DNA of 38,704 nt, from assembly GCA_018712835.1 (NCBI GenBank), contig DVGF01000063.1:1-38704 (forward strand), given 5' to 3'. Positions 24,271-32,799 of this stretch are shown here, in pieces. Position 1 is the stretch's first letter. The number at the start of each line of letters is the position of its first letter. The notes beneath the pieces are model-generated. The model ran no database searches, was not told the origin of the DNA, and saw only the letters and a program-made list of their open reading frames with translations. The position numbers were made by a program, and so were the translations under genes. This DNA comes from Candidatus Ventrenecus stercoripullorum. GTDB taxonomy: Bacteria; Bacillota_I; Bacilli_A; RF39; UBA660.

Positions 24271-25050
24271 ATGACATTACAAGAATTATTAAAAGAAGAA
24301 GAACTATTATGTTCTAGATTTCTTCAAATGCTATTAGTAGAGCATTATAGTCGTCGACTAGATTATATTAAAAAGAAAAAAATAGAGCTAGATGAATATA
24401 TTGTGGAAGACTGTAAATATGTCCGGGAGTTAGATGTTCCATTTCATACGAATTATTTCTATCAACAATCACTATTTTCTGAAAATATAAATGTTGCAAA
24501 ACACATATTTGATCCAGAGCTAGATCCAAGTGTGCGTCTTTATAACCATCTTTACCGAAAATCTTTTTTAGAATCTAAAGGACATTCTAGAATAGACCAA
24601 TATACTTTTTTATTCAACTATCGCTTTTTAGAAACCTACTTTTCTATTCCTAGATCTTTCGCATGGAATTATGAAGCAATTGATACTTTTTATGCCTTGA
24701 TTTATAACTTCCCACCATTAGAAAATATGAGTTATCAAATTCATTTAGATCGTTGGGTAGAAAAAGAAAAATATCTACCTTTCGAAAAAGAAAAAGTGTT
24801 AGTGCTTCTTAAGGCGTGGCTTCAAGAGTTTGTGGATTTAGATTCATTCTTGGCCCTAGATCTTGTCACAGATCCAATGAATAATAGCTATTTTGATATT
24901 TTGAAAATTATGATAAAGAAATATTTCACCCGAGAAGAAATTATAAAAGAAGTAGAAAGTGTGTTATCTAATTCTCAAAATAAAACTTTAGTGCAAGAAG
25001 TACTTGATTTAGAAGAATTAAAAAGTTGGTTTACTTTGGTTCGTAAATGA
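24271..25050 (+). CDS. Unknown protein, 259 residues
   Basis: Not recognised. Soluble, helical and rich in aromatic residues (YNHLYRKSFLESKGHSRIDQ; FLFNYRFLETYFSIPRSFAW), with an acidic C-terminal half. No signal peptide. The frame opens at GTG 24262, but ATG 24271 is the better start because a run of eight G (24255-24262) directly upstream is the obvious ribosome binding site. It has no near neighbour on its transcript; miaB downstream has its own promoter. Confidence 0.6.
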   Translation: MTLQELLKEEELLCSRFLQMLLVEHYSRRLDYIKKKKIELDEYIVEDCKYVRELDVPFHTNYFYQQSLFSENINVAKHIFDPELDPSVRLYNHLYRKSFLESKGHSRIDQYTFLFNYRFLETYFSIPRSFAWNYEAIDTFYALIYNFPPLENMSYQIHLDRWVEKEKYLPFEKEKVLVLLKAWLQEFVDLDSFLALDLVTDPMNNSYFDILKIMIKKYFTREEIIKEVESVLSNSQNKTLVQEVLDLEELKSWFTLVRK

Positions 25051-25060
25051 GTATTGTTTA

Positions 25061-25089
25061 TAGACTTTAAACATACTTTTTGATACAAT
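25061..25089 (+). promoter_or_regulatory. Promoter of miaB
   Basis: TAGACT (25061-25066), a 17-base spacer and an extended -10, TGA-TACAAT (25084-25089), 26 bases before the ATG. Confidence 0.6.
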
Positions 25090-25115
25090 ATTAAAGCAGA
25101 AACGGAAGTGTTGCT

Positions 25116-26534
25116 ATGAATTACCCTGATTTAAAGAAAGCAAGAATTAGAACAGACAAAGAAGTGGAATATAAAGAAAATCCTATGGTGAGTGGAACAA
25201 AGTTTTTAGAAAAAAAATATTTCTTGAGAACTTATGGTTGCCAAATGAATGAACATGATGGAGAACAAATGGCCTCGATTTTAGAGCACCTAGGAATGAG
25301 TGCTTGTGATGACCTAGAAAAGAGTGATGTCATTGTATTAAATACCTGTGCCATTCGGGAAAACGCCCATGATAAAGTCTTTGGTTATCTAGGAAGAATA
25401 AAACATTTAAAAAAAACAAGACCAGATGTCATCGTAGCCATTGGCGGTTGTATGAGCCAAGAAGAGGGTGTAGTAGAAAACTTAAAAAAACATCATCCTT
25501 ATGTCAATATTGTCTTTGGAACGCACAACATTCACGAACTTGGTAGTATGCTATTAGATGCAGCATCAGAAAAACAAGATATCGAAGTTTACAGTATCGA
25601 AGGCGATGTATATGAACATATTCCTTATAAAAGAGCCTCAGAGATTACAGCTTGGGTAAATATTATCTATGGTTGTGATAAGTTCTGTACCTACTGCATC
25701 GTACCATACACAAGAGGCAAAGAAAGAAGCCGTCATTTAGACGAAATTGTAAGCGAAGTAGAGGCCTTAAAAAACCGTGGCTATATGGAAGTAACCCTTC
25801 TTGGTCAAAATGTGAATGCCTATGGTCATGATTTAAAAGAAAAGGTAGAATTTTCTGAACTTTTAGAAGCAGTCGCGAAAACTGGTATTCCACGTATTCG
25901 CTTTGTTACCAGCCATCCATGGAATTTTACCGATAAAATGATTGAAGTCATTGCCAAATACGATAACATCATGCCATACATTCATTTACCACTCCAAAGT
26001 GGTTCGGACAGAATATTAAAATTAATGGGCAGAAAATATACGAAAAATGAATATCTTGACTTATTCCATAAAATGAAGAGTCAAATTCCAAATGTATCCA
26101 TTACAACAGATATTATTGTTGGTTTTCCAGGCGAGACAGAAAGCGATTTTGAAAGTACTCTAGAGGTCGTAGAAGAGTGTAAATTTGATGGGGCATTCAC
26201 GTTCATTTTTAGTCCACGAGAAGGAACACCAGCAGCAAAGATGAAAGACGATACACCTTTAGAAGAAAAAGAAGAACGGTTGAAACGCTTGAATGAACGA
26301 ATTAACTTTTATTCAAAAGAAAGCAATAAAAGATTAGTAGGTCACATCACACCAGTACTAGTGTTAGGCGAAAGCGAAAAAGATTCTACTAAGGTCTATG
26401 GTTACACGGATACGATGAAACTAGTTAATGTCAAAGCTCCAAAAAATACAATTGGTAAAATCATCGATGTAAAAATAACCGACGCCAAAAGCTTTAGCCT
26501 AGATGGTGAGATAAACGAAAAAATCCATAGTTAG
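25116..26534 (+). CDS. miaB: tRNA-2-methylthio-N6-isopentenyladenosine synthase (MiaB)
   Basis: Radical-SAM methylthiotransferase that adds a methylthio group to i6A37 of tRNAs reading codons that begin with U. 472 residues. The N-terminal UPF0004 domain has cluster-binding Cys42, Cys78 and Cys112 (YGCQMN, NTCAIRE, GGCMSQ). The radical-SAM domain has CDKFCTYC with Cys187, Cys191 and Cys194. The C-terminal TRAM domain follows (about 400-465). The IVPYTRGKERSR stretch is typical of MiaB rather than MtaB or RimO. The N-terminal extension of about 30 residues is common in Bacillota. It is followed by a metallophosphoesterase 10 bases later. Confidence 0.95.
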   Translation: MNYPDLKKARIRTDKEVEYKENPMVSGTKFLEKKYFLRTYGCQMNEHDGEQMASILEHLGMSACDDLEKSDVIVLNTCAIRENAHDKVFGYLGRIKHLKKTRPDVIVAIGGCMSQEEGVVENLKKHHPYVNIVFGTHNIHELGSMLLDAASEKQDIEVYSIEGDVYEHIPYKRASEITAWVNIIYGCDKFCTYCIVPYTRGKERSRHLDEIVSEVEALKNRGYMEVTLLGQNVNAYGHDLKEKVEFSELLEAVAKTGIPRIRFVTSHPWNFTDKMIEVIAKYDNIMPYIHLPLQSGSDRILKLMGRKYTKNEYLDLFHKMKSQIPNVSITTDIIVGFPGETESDFESTLEVVEECKFDGAFTFIFSPREGTPAAKMKDDTPLEEKEERLKRLNERINFYSKESNKRLVGHITPVLVLGESEKDSTKVYGYTDTMKLVNVKAPKNTIGKIIDVKITDAKSFSLDGEINEKIHS

Positions 26535-26543
26535 GGGGATAAC

Positions 26544-27512
26544 ATGCAAGTTCAAAATACACCCAGAAAAATTGCAATATTTACTGATATTCACGGGCTT
26601 CTAGAACCACTAGAAGCCATTTTAATGGATATCAAAAAAAGAGGCATTACAGAAATCTATTCCTTAGGAGATAACGTTGGCATTGGCCCAAGTCCTTATG
26701 AGGTGATGACATTTATTCTAGAAAACAATATTCATTCTGTTTTAGGAAATTACGAAGAAATATTACTTCATGGTCCTGCAATGTTTCAGTCCTATTTAAC
26801 ACAAGAAAAAATAAATGACAGCGTTTTTACAAAATCCCGATTGACCACAGAACAAATAATAGAGATGTCAAAATGGCCACATTCCATTGAATTTCATACC
26901 AATCATCATCATTTAGCTCTTTGTCACTTTGCAAACGATGTTCGCTGGGACTTTTTATACCATAATTCCTATATGTATATGAATAAAATCCAAAAAGGCC
27001 AAAATGGGTATCCTCAATTTTCCTATACCAACAGTAAATCCCAAATGCTTTATTTAGCTTATAGACTTGGTATAGACCTAAAAAAACTTGCCCAGAGTTC
27101 TACGGCCAAAGAATGTTTAAAACAAATCCAAAATGAAGTAAAAAAACAAAAGATGCGGATAGAAAAAGATCCATCATTAAGAGGTTATCTATCCAGCGTA
27201 GAAGACCCTTTGTTTTTTCATCAAAACGAACTAAAAACAGTCTATGATTATGATTACATCATTCAAGGACATACACATTTCGAAGTGTTAGAAGAAGACC
27301 AAAACACAAAATTTTATGCCATCAGAGGTGCAGCTCTTGGTTTTTCAGAATATGACTCTGTTGAACATGCAAAGTACCTAATTCTCACTTTCGATAACGA
27401 ACACATCTACTTTGAAACAGTAGAAGCTCCTTACGATAGAGAAAAAATGACTTTCCAAATCAATCACGCTACATTTCCTAATCAATTAATCCGTAAATAT
27501 ACGCGGATATAA
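26544..27512 (+). CDS. Calcineurin-like metallophosphoesterase
   Basis: Cytosolic phosphoesterase of 322 residues of the YfcE/MPP-like class. The metal-binding motifs are readable: DIH (Asp15, His17), SLGD (Asp43), GNYE near 69-72 where GNHE/D is usual, ALCHF (His near 130) and QGHTH (about 237-241). The Tyr replacing His in GN(H)E removes the usual catalytic histidine; the same change occurs in some PrpE-like and YfcE-like proteins that are active as phosphodiesterases. Substrate unknown. AGGGGG precedes the ATG. It is co-transcribed with miaB and ends in a terminator shared with the convergent ger operon. Confidence 0.85.
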   Translation: MQVQNTPRKIAIFTDIHGLLEPLEAILMDIKKRGITEIYSLGDNVGIGPSPYEVMTFILENNIHSVLGNYEEILLHGPAMFQSYLTQEKINDSVFTKSRLTTEQIIEMSKWPHSIEFHTNHHHLALCHFANDVRWDFLYHNSYMYMNKIQKGQNGYPQFSYTNSKSQMLYLAYRLGIDLKKLAQSSTAKECLKQIQNEVKKQKMRIEKDPSLRGYLSSVEDPLFFHQNELKTVYDYDYIIQGHTHFEVLEEDQNTKFYAIRGAALGFSEYDSVEHAKYLILTFDNEHIYFETVEAPYDREKMTFQINHATFPNQLIRKYTRI

Positions 27513-27513
27513 T

Positions 27514-27548
27514 AAAAGAAATCAAGGTTAAGACTTTGATTTCTTTTT
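27514..27548. terminator. Bidirectional terminator between the metallophosphoesterase and ger operon
   Basis: A 12-bp perfect stem (27514-27525 with 27536-27547) around a 10-base loop, with A-rich left and T-rich right flanks so it can stop transcripts from both sides. The gerB stop codon is inside it. Confidence 0.8.
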
Positions 27549-28517
27549 ACTTGGCAAAATACTAACAAGCACTAATATCAACATCATCACTCCAAGTAGA
27601 ATTGGCAATGTATGATAAATCCATAATTCTTTTTGATAATGTGTTCCTGTATAAAGTGAAATAAAACAAAGAAGAATTAAAACTCCGATATAAAGAATAT
27701 TGTTCTTTTTTTGCGGTAACAGTTCTTTCATATTCCATCCTGTCACCGATAGAGTAATAAAAAGACTAAATAACCAGGTGATAGAAACAATATTTTCTAC
27801 CTTTTCAATAAAATTAAATAACTTAATCTTTTTCATTGTCATATATTCAGGAAACCGATAGATTTGTGATAAGTTCGGTCCTAAAATTCCCGTAATAAAG
27901 ATGGAAACAAAAAATACACTAACCATTGATAGAAAATAAGATTTGGCTAATTTCTTATCCGTATTGACATTCCATAGTAGGAAAAAAGGAGCTGTAGAAT
28001 AAAGTGCAAAGTAAATAGTACCGATAGCAATATCCTGAGGGGTTGCTGTAAGAACTGGCTGAAAATAGTCCAAATTCATATCTTTAAAAAGACCTAAAAT
28101 AACTAAAACATAGATAAACAAAGAGATAGGAAGGAGGACTTCTGCAACCTTAGCTATCGTCGAAAATCCATTCTTAGTAATTTTATAAATCACAAAAGGA
28201 ATAGGCAAAATAATATAAAAGATAGGCGATTTAATTAAATAAAAGGAAGAACAAAACGTCTCAAAAATAAAGAGAATTTGCGAAAAAATAAAGAAGTTAT
28301 AGAGAAAGAACAATCCTTTTTTCACCACAGAATTAATAGGGTGCTTTTCCTTAAAACGCTCAAAGAATAAAAGGAGTAAGAACCCTAAAATACTTCCTAG
28401 AATTGCTACAATCCACGTATCCTTATTAAGAAGCTTAAACAAAACAGAAAAGCCAAACCCTAAAAAGAAAGTCCTTCCTAAAAAATAAGATAATGTTGTT
28501 GTCTTTGTCTTAGTCAT
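27528..28517 (-). CDS. Spore germination permease, GerB family (GerAB/GerKB-like)
   Basis: Integral membrane subunit of a germinant receptor in the spore inner membrane, APC-superfamily fold. 329 residues with about ten hydrophobic segments spread along the whole length; slightly shorter than the usual 360. The start region (YFLGRTFFLGFG) and the stretch LLPISLFIYVLVILG are typical. It binds the small-molecule germinant in characterised receptors. Last gene of the gerA-gerC-gerB operon; its start overlaps the gerC stop by 8 bases. The C-terminus is basic (SKKKSKS). Confidence 0.85.
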   Translation of the reverse strand: MTKTKTTTLSYFLGRTFFLGFGFSVLFKLLNKDTWIVAILGSILGFLLLLFFERFKEKHPINSVVKKGLFFLYNFFIFSQILFIFETFCSSFYLIKSPIFYIILPIPFVIYKITKNGFSTIAKVAEVLLPISLFIYVLVILGLFKDMNLDYFQPVLTATPQDIAIGTIYFALYSTAPFFLLWNVNTDKKLAKSYFLSMVSVFFVSIFITGILGPNLSQIYRFPEYMTMKKIKLFNFIEKVENIVSITWLFSLFITLSVTGWNMKELLPQKKNNILYIGVLILLCFISLYTGTHYQKELWIYHTLPILLGVMMLILVLVSILPSKKKSKS

Positions 28518-29601
28518 TTTGATTCACCTCGAATATGAGTCCATTTTTATTAATCGTTACCTCGATATCATATAAGAAATTTTGTTGATACCAAGAGTCA
28601 AGAGGAGTTCTATATTTTTTATAGTATAGCGAATTAATTCCTAAAATATCCGTTTGATGACTTTTTAAATCATTGATAACCTGGGTAAATTCTTCTTCAA
28701 TAATCGGTTGAAACCTTTCTTCTAAGCTTGGATAAATATCCGCGTCACGAAAATCATACCCACAGCCATCTTCAATAATAGAAGCATTTAATTTACTCTT
28801 TACCGTAATCGTATTCTCTTGAAACTCAAAGCTTGTTCCTTCATTTTGATATAATTTAATTGTTAAATATTCCTCCTTATCATTTTCACAAGCCAAATTG
28901 ACATAATAGTTTGTCGAGTCATTGTTTAAAGTATTAAATACAATCGCGTCATCAACGTTCAAAAAGAAAGAAAGCTGTTTTTCATGGAAGGCTGCCACAC
29001 CGGAGAGATAAATCGTGTCCTCTTCTTTACTAACAGTATTAATATATCCATCTCGGTAAGGATCAATGATATCGTTAACAAATGTTTCAAAATCTCTTAA
29101 TATGCTAATACTATCATTAGTTTTATTATTTTCAATCATACTTTGAATAGAAGTCGAAACAACCGGATTTTCTTTCGTAGTGCTTTCTAATATCTCTTTA
29201 GCACTAACCCCCTTAGCAATAACCGGAAGAAAAATATTTCGTATTGTTGCATCCCTTATCATGTAATCCAAAACATCTGCTAGTTTTTCTTCTGCTAATT
29301 CCGTACCCAAAATTAATACCTTCAAGTGAGAGTAGTAAGGGTCTTTACTAAGCCTGGAATGAGCAGTTTGAAACGCTTCATCTAATGTAGAGCCAGTCCC
29401 AGAAACATAATAAGTTTTATCGCTTTCTTCCTCTTGACTGCTACTTTTCTTATTATTTAAAATCTCCAAGTCTACTAGAAAAGCATCCTCTTGATAATCA
29501 ATAGCTACACCAGCAATCACTGCCCGATTATTTAGTTCTTGATAGTCAAAACATCCCGTTAAAAAGAAGGGAACAATAAGTAGAATAAGTAATTTTTTCA
29601 T
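28510..29601 (-). CDS. Spore germination lipoprotein, Ger(x)C family
   Basis: Lipoprotein subunit of the germinant receptor, 363 residues. The signal peptide ends in a lipobox LTGC with Cys17 as the lipidated residue, followed by FDYQELNNRAVIAGVAIDY, which is the family's hallmark beginning (x-x-x-E-L-N/D-x-x-A). Three mixed alpha/beta domains follow. It anchors in the outer face of the spore inner membrane and is needed for receptor stability. AGGAG lies upstream, and the start overlaps gerA by 4 bases (ATGA). Confidence 0.92.
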   Translation of the reverse strand: MKKLLILLIVPFFLTGCFDYQELNNRAVIAGVAIDYQEDAFLVDLEILNNKKSSSQEEESDKTYYVSGTGSTLDEAFQTAHSRLSKDPYYSHLKVLILGTELAEEKLADVLDYMIRDATIRNIFLPVIAKGVSAKEILESTTKENPVVSTSIQSMIENNKTNDSISILRDFETFVNDIIDPYRDGYINTVSKEEDTIYLSGVAAFHEKQLSFFLNVDDAIVFNTLNNDSTNYYVNLACENDKEEYLTIKLYQNEGTSFEFQENTITVKSKLNASIIEDGCGYDFRDADIYPSLEERFQPIIEEEFTQVINDLKSHQTDILGINSLYYKKYRTPLDSWYQQNFLYDIEVTINKNGLIFEVNQND

Positions 29602-31034
29602 CCTTCATTTCTCCTTTGCTTTGTTTCATTGTGAGGTGCGAGCATCTTACTACGTTTCGTATCCAGCTCTATATCCTGTTTCAGTAACCCTTTATAAAGA
29701 TAAACACGGTCAAATGGGGCAATCGGATAAAAATAAGGTTTTCCCATAGTTTTTAACTCTGTAACATGACTTAAGAAATAAATAAACGCTAAAACAATTC
29801 CATATAACCCATAAAAGGCCGCGGCAATTAAAAATAAGATCCGCCAATGTCTAGCCGCATTGACCATTTCCTGTTCGGTAAAAATAAGACTAGTAATAAA
29901 AGTAAATGCAATAACAATAATCATAATAGGACTTACAAATCCTGCATTCACGGCCGCTTCTCCTAAAATAAGAGCCCCTAGTATCGATATGGCACTTCCA
30001 TAAGAATTTGGAAACCGTACATCACTTTCCCTTAAGATTTCATAAATAATCAGCATCATAATCGCTTCCACAATCGCCGGAAAAGGAACATTATCTCGCT
30101 GCGTACTAAAATTAATTAAAAGACTAGTTGGAATGGTTTCTGGATTATAATTAATAAGAGCAATATAAATAGCCGGCGCTAAAATAGTTAAAAAGAAGCA
30201 ACAAAATCGTAAAATCTTTAAAAAATTAATATTATTACTTTTTTTATAATTATCCGATACTGGATTTAAAAAATCAGAAAAAAATCCTGGTACAATCAGT
30301 GCAAATGGCGAAGTATCAACAAAAATCAAAACTTTTCCCTCTAACAAAGCTTTACTAGCTGTATCAGGCCGTTCGGTTTTAATAACAGTAGGAAAGTGGG
30401 TATTATTTTCCTCTGATAAATACTCTGTGATATTTCCTGAGTCCAATATTCCATCAACATCAACCTTTTTAAGCTCAGCTTCGATATGTGTAACAAGTTC
30501 TTCTTCACAAATGTCATCAAAATAGATAATTTCTATCATAGTTTTCGTTTTTCTTCCTAACACAACACTTTTCGCCTTCAAATCTTTACTTTTTAATCTT
30601 CGTTTTAACAATCCTAAATTAATTTGAATATTTTCTGTAAAGGCATCCTTCGGCCCAAAAACTGCTTGTTCTGTAGTAGGTTCTGGAATACCTCTTTGAA
30701 TATCCGCTCGTGTTTCTAACGCTAAGATATCTTTCCCACGAATAACAATTGTAAATCCATTAGTAATATAAAACTCAATTTCATCAGGATGATTTAAAGT
30801 TTTAGTATTTGGAGCTGGAATTAAACTCGGCAAATCAGAAAACTTGTTTTTGCGAATAGCATTTAAAAAACTAATATTTTTTAAAATATAATCATTAACT
30901 TTATCGCTACCGGTAACACTTTCTAAATAAATAACATAGATTGTCTGTAACACAGAAACTCGAATAGGCTTAATAACTAAATCAACTGTGTTACTAAAAT
31001 CTCTTTCAATTCTTTTTACGATTTCATTCTTCAT
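29598..31034 (-). CDS. Spore germination protein, GerA family
   Basis: Largest germinant-receptor subunit, 478 residues. The N-terminal soluble domain (about 1-240) contains KSVVLGRKTKTMIEIIYFDD; the membrane part (about 250-440) has four or five helices, with VEAIMMLIIYEILRESDVRFPNSYG, the most conserved stretch of the family, seen at about 310-336. The C-terminal tail is polar. Recent work treats GerA-family proteins as oligomeric ion channels that open on germinant binding. The frame opens at ATG 31046, but GGTGA sits directly before ATG 31034, which I prefer. First gene of the operon. A forespore (sigma-G) promoter would be expected, but I could not find a convincing one. Confidence 0.93.
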   Translation of the reverse strand: MKNEIVKRIERDFSNTVDLVIKPIRVSVLQTIYVIYLESVTGSDKVNDYILKNISFLNAIRKNKFSDLPSLIPAPNTKTLNHPDEIEFYITNGFTIVIRGKDILALETRADIQRGIPEPTTEQAVFGPKDAFTENIQINLGLLKRRLKSKDLKAKSVVLGRKTKTMIEIIYFDDICEEELVTHIEAELKKVDVDGILDSGNITEYLSEENNTHFPTVIKTERPDTASKALLEGKVLIFVDTSPFALIVPGFFSDFLNPVSDNYKKSNNINFLKILRFCCFFLTILAPAIYIALINYNPETIPTSLLINFSTQRDNVPFPAIVEAIMMLIIYEILRESDVRFPNSYGSAISILGALILGEAAVNAGFVSPIMIIVIAFTFITSLIFTEQEMVNAARHWRILFLIAAAFYGLYGIVLAFIYFLSHVTELKTMGKPYFYPIAPFDRVYLYKGLLKQDIELDTKRSKMLAPHNETKQRRNEG

Positions 31035-31106
31035 AAACTTCACCATTTTTAGTATGGTAGTATTTGGCAGATTTAAACCTAAAAATTTATTCTAGTATTT
31101 TAGAAT

Positions 31107-31121
31107 AAAATATGATAAAGT
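31107..31121 (+). promoter_or_regulatory. Leader motif shared by the two repeat-protein paralogues (first copy)
   Basis: AAAATATGATAAAGT here matches AAAATGTGATAAAGT at 32752-32766 in 14 of 15 bases. In both places it lies about 35-50 bases before the gene and is followed by ATAGAAAG, then a CAGG(G)AG ribosome binding site and ATGTA. TATGAT (31111-31116) could be the -10. The likeness suggests common regulation or a shared origin by duplication. Confidence 0.5.
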
Positions 31122-31154
31122 TTTAGTAAGTTCTATAGAAAGTCAGGGAGTTTT

Positions 31155-32726
31155 ATGTACGATAATGATACCAAAGAAAAAATTTGGATTTGTTTTTTTG
31201 AAAACCAAAACTTAGAAGTCAAAGAAATGCTAGATATTTCAAAGTCAACAGTGTATAAGTGGTTAAGAGAAGAAGGTTATAATAGAGATACTAAAAAAAT
31301 TCTTCAAACTATAAATAATTTATGGAATTCTAAAGAATATGAGAAAGCTTTAGAGCTAGTAAAGCTCTATCAAGATATCCCAATTTTTAAGAGGTATCAT
31401 GAATATCTTATAAAAGAATTATCAAAGAAAATAAAGTCTTTAATATTAAACAAGCAATGGGACTTAGCTTTAAAGTTGTGTTCTATAGAAACAGAAAATC
31501 TTATTATCATATCTCAGCGAATTGAAATACTAATCTTCCAAAGAAAATGTAAGGAAGCTCTAGCTCTTTGCACAGAAGAAAAATGTAACGAAAATATAAT
31601 TATCTTATCCCAAAAAATCACAATTTTGATAAAACAGAGAGAACTGAACAAAGCTTTAGCTCTTTGCACAGAAGAAAATTGTAATGAAAATATAAGCATC
31701 TTATCCCAAAAAATCACAATTTTGACAAAACAAAGAAAATTGAACAAAGCTTTGGCTCTTTGTACAGAGGAAAAATGTAACGAAAATATAATTATCTTAT
31801 CACAAAAAATCACAATTTTGATAAAACAAAGAAAATTGAACAAAGCTTTAGCTCTCTGTACAGAAGAAAAATGTAACGAAAATTCAATTATCTTATCTCA
31901 AAAAATCACAATTTTATTGAAATTACACAGAGAAGAAGAAGCACTTTTCTTGTGTGAGCAAAACAAACAGAAGCCAATGATTTTATCATTATATCAAAGC
32001 ATTTTACAAACAATTTCAAGTGTATGCTTTGAGAAACCAGATGTGACAGAAGTAATTATAATGCTTGCTCACTTATATAACAATTCTTGTACTGTTTCTA
32101 TGATAGAAAACTCTTCACTTAATACTTGGGAAAAAATAATTTTAAAAATAGGCTATTATGAAAGAAATCATTCAAAAAAAGCATTATCTATTTTAAAAAA
32201 GGAAATTGCTGAACATCAATTTGATAAAAAACAGCTAACAATATTGAAACAAAGCCTAGAAAGAGTAAAAAAACATTCTCCTTACTTTGATATTGCTTAC
32301 TATAACCATATACTATGTGGAAAAAATCTGGTGGTTTTTCCAGAACTAGAACAAGAAAAAACACAGATAACCCAAAAACCAACAACGAAACCTTCTAAAG
32401 AAGTTCCTTCGGTAAAAAAAGAAAAATCTCCAAAAGCATCAAAGCATTACGTAACATCTACAGGCCAAACTGTTAGCCATCAAACACAAAGAAATGCTTT
32501 AGCCAAGAAACAAACCAAGAAAGAAAAATCAGAAGAAAATGTTCTATTATTAAAAGATGCGTATCGCGAAAGAATTTATAAAACTGAGTTAAGGTTATAC
32601 AAATATTTATATTCAGAGAATACAAAAGAGCAAGCCTTAAGAGCATGGGACTATATTGAAGAGTTAAAAAATAGACCAGCGACTGAAGAAAATAAAGAAC
32701 GGTTGTTAAGACTATTAATAAAATAA
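31155..32726 (+). CDS. Repeat protein with N-terminal helix-turn-helix and four near-identical 32-residue repeats
   Basis: Unknown function, 523 residues. Residues 5-45 look like a helix-turn-helix (MLDISKSTVYKWLREEGY). Residues 50-130 are helical. Then four 32-residue repeats follow (134-165, 166-197, 198-229, 230-261), each with ALALCTEE(K/N)CNEN, ILSQKITIL and KQRKLNK, flanked by a worn copy at 102-133 and a partial one after 262. The pattern is like a TPR helix pair, and each repeat carries a C-x4-C pair. Residues 320-400 are helical and match the C-terminal region of the paralogue at 32800. From about 400 to 470 it is Lys/Thr/Ser-rich and probably disordered. AGGGAG precedes the ATG. It is divergent from gerA. 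The HTH suggests DNA binding and the repeats a scaffold, but this is inference. Confidence 0.7.
   Translation: MYDNDTKEKIWICFFENQNLEVKEMLDISKSTVYKWLREEGYNRDTKKILQTINNLWNSKEYEKALELVKLYQDIPIFKRYHEYLIKELSKKIKSLILNKQWDLALKLCSIETENLIIISQRIEILIFQRKCKEALALCTEEKCNENIIILSQKITILIKQRELNKALALCTEENCNENISILSQKITILTKQRKLNKALALCTEEKCNENIIILSQKITILIKQRKLNKALALCTEEKCNENSIILSQKITILLKLHREEEALFLCEQNKQKPMILSLYQSILQTISSVCFEKPDVTEVIIMLAHLYNNSCTVSMIENSSLNTWEKIILKIGYYERNHSKKALSILKKEIAEHQFDKKQLTILKQSLERVKKHSPYFDIAYYNHILCGKNLVVFPELEQEKTQITQKPTTKPSKEVPSVKKEKSPKASKHYVTSTGQTVSHQTQRNALAKKQTKKEKSEENVLLLKDAYRERIYKTELRLYKYLYSENTKEQALRAWDYIEELKNRPATEENKERLLRLLIK
31554..31937 (+). repeat. Four tandem 96-bp coding repeats
   Basis: Units at 31554-31649, 31650-31745, 31746-31841 and 31842-31937 are nearly identical at DNA level, including silent positions, so they arose recently by duplication or are kept alike by recombination. 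The copy number may vary between strains. Confidence 0.85.
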
Positions 32727-32751
32727 AAAAATATATCTATACTATTATTTC

Positions 32752-32766
32752 AAAATGTGATAAAGT
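32752..32766 (+). promoter_or_regulatory. Leader motif shared by the two repeat-protein paralogues (second copy)
   Basis: AAAATGTGATAAAGT, 34 bases before the ATG at 32800; see the copy at 31107. A separate transcript start for the second paralogue is therefore likely. No terminator is evident between the two genes. Confidence 0.5.
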
Positions 32767-32799
32767 AAATACTGCACTTTGATAGAAAGCAGGAGATTT

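Noticed and set aside
31035-31070. Sigma-G promoter of gerA (CATACTA on the minus strand)
   Set aside because: The -10-like CATACTA lies too near the start codon to leave a leader with a ribosome binding site, and no matching -35 is seen.
31514-31843. Minus-strand ORF over the 96-bp repeats
   Set aside because: It is the mirror of the plus-strand repeats, has no ribosome binding site and no independent coding sense.
31554-31937. CRISPR-like or non-coding repeat array
   Set aside because: The four 96-bp units have no spacers and stay in frame inside one long ORF, so they are protein repeats.
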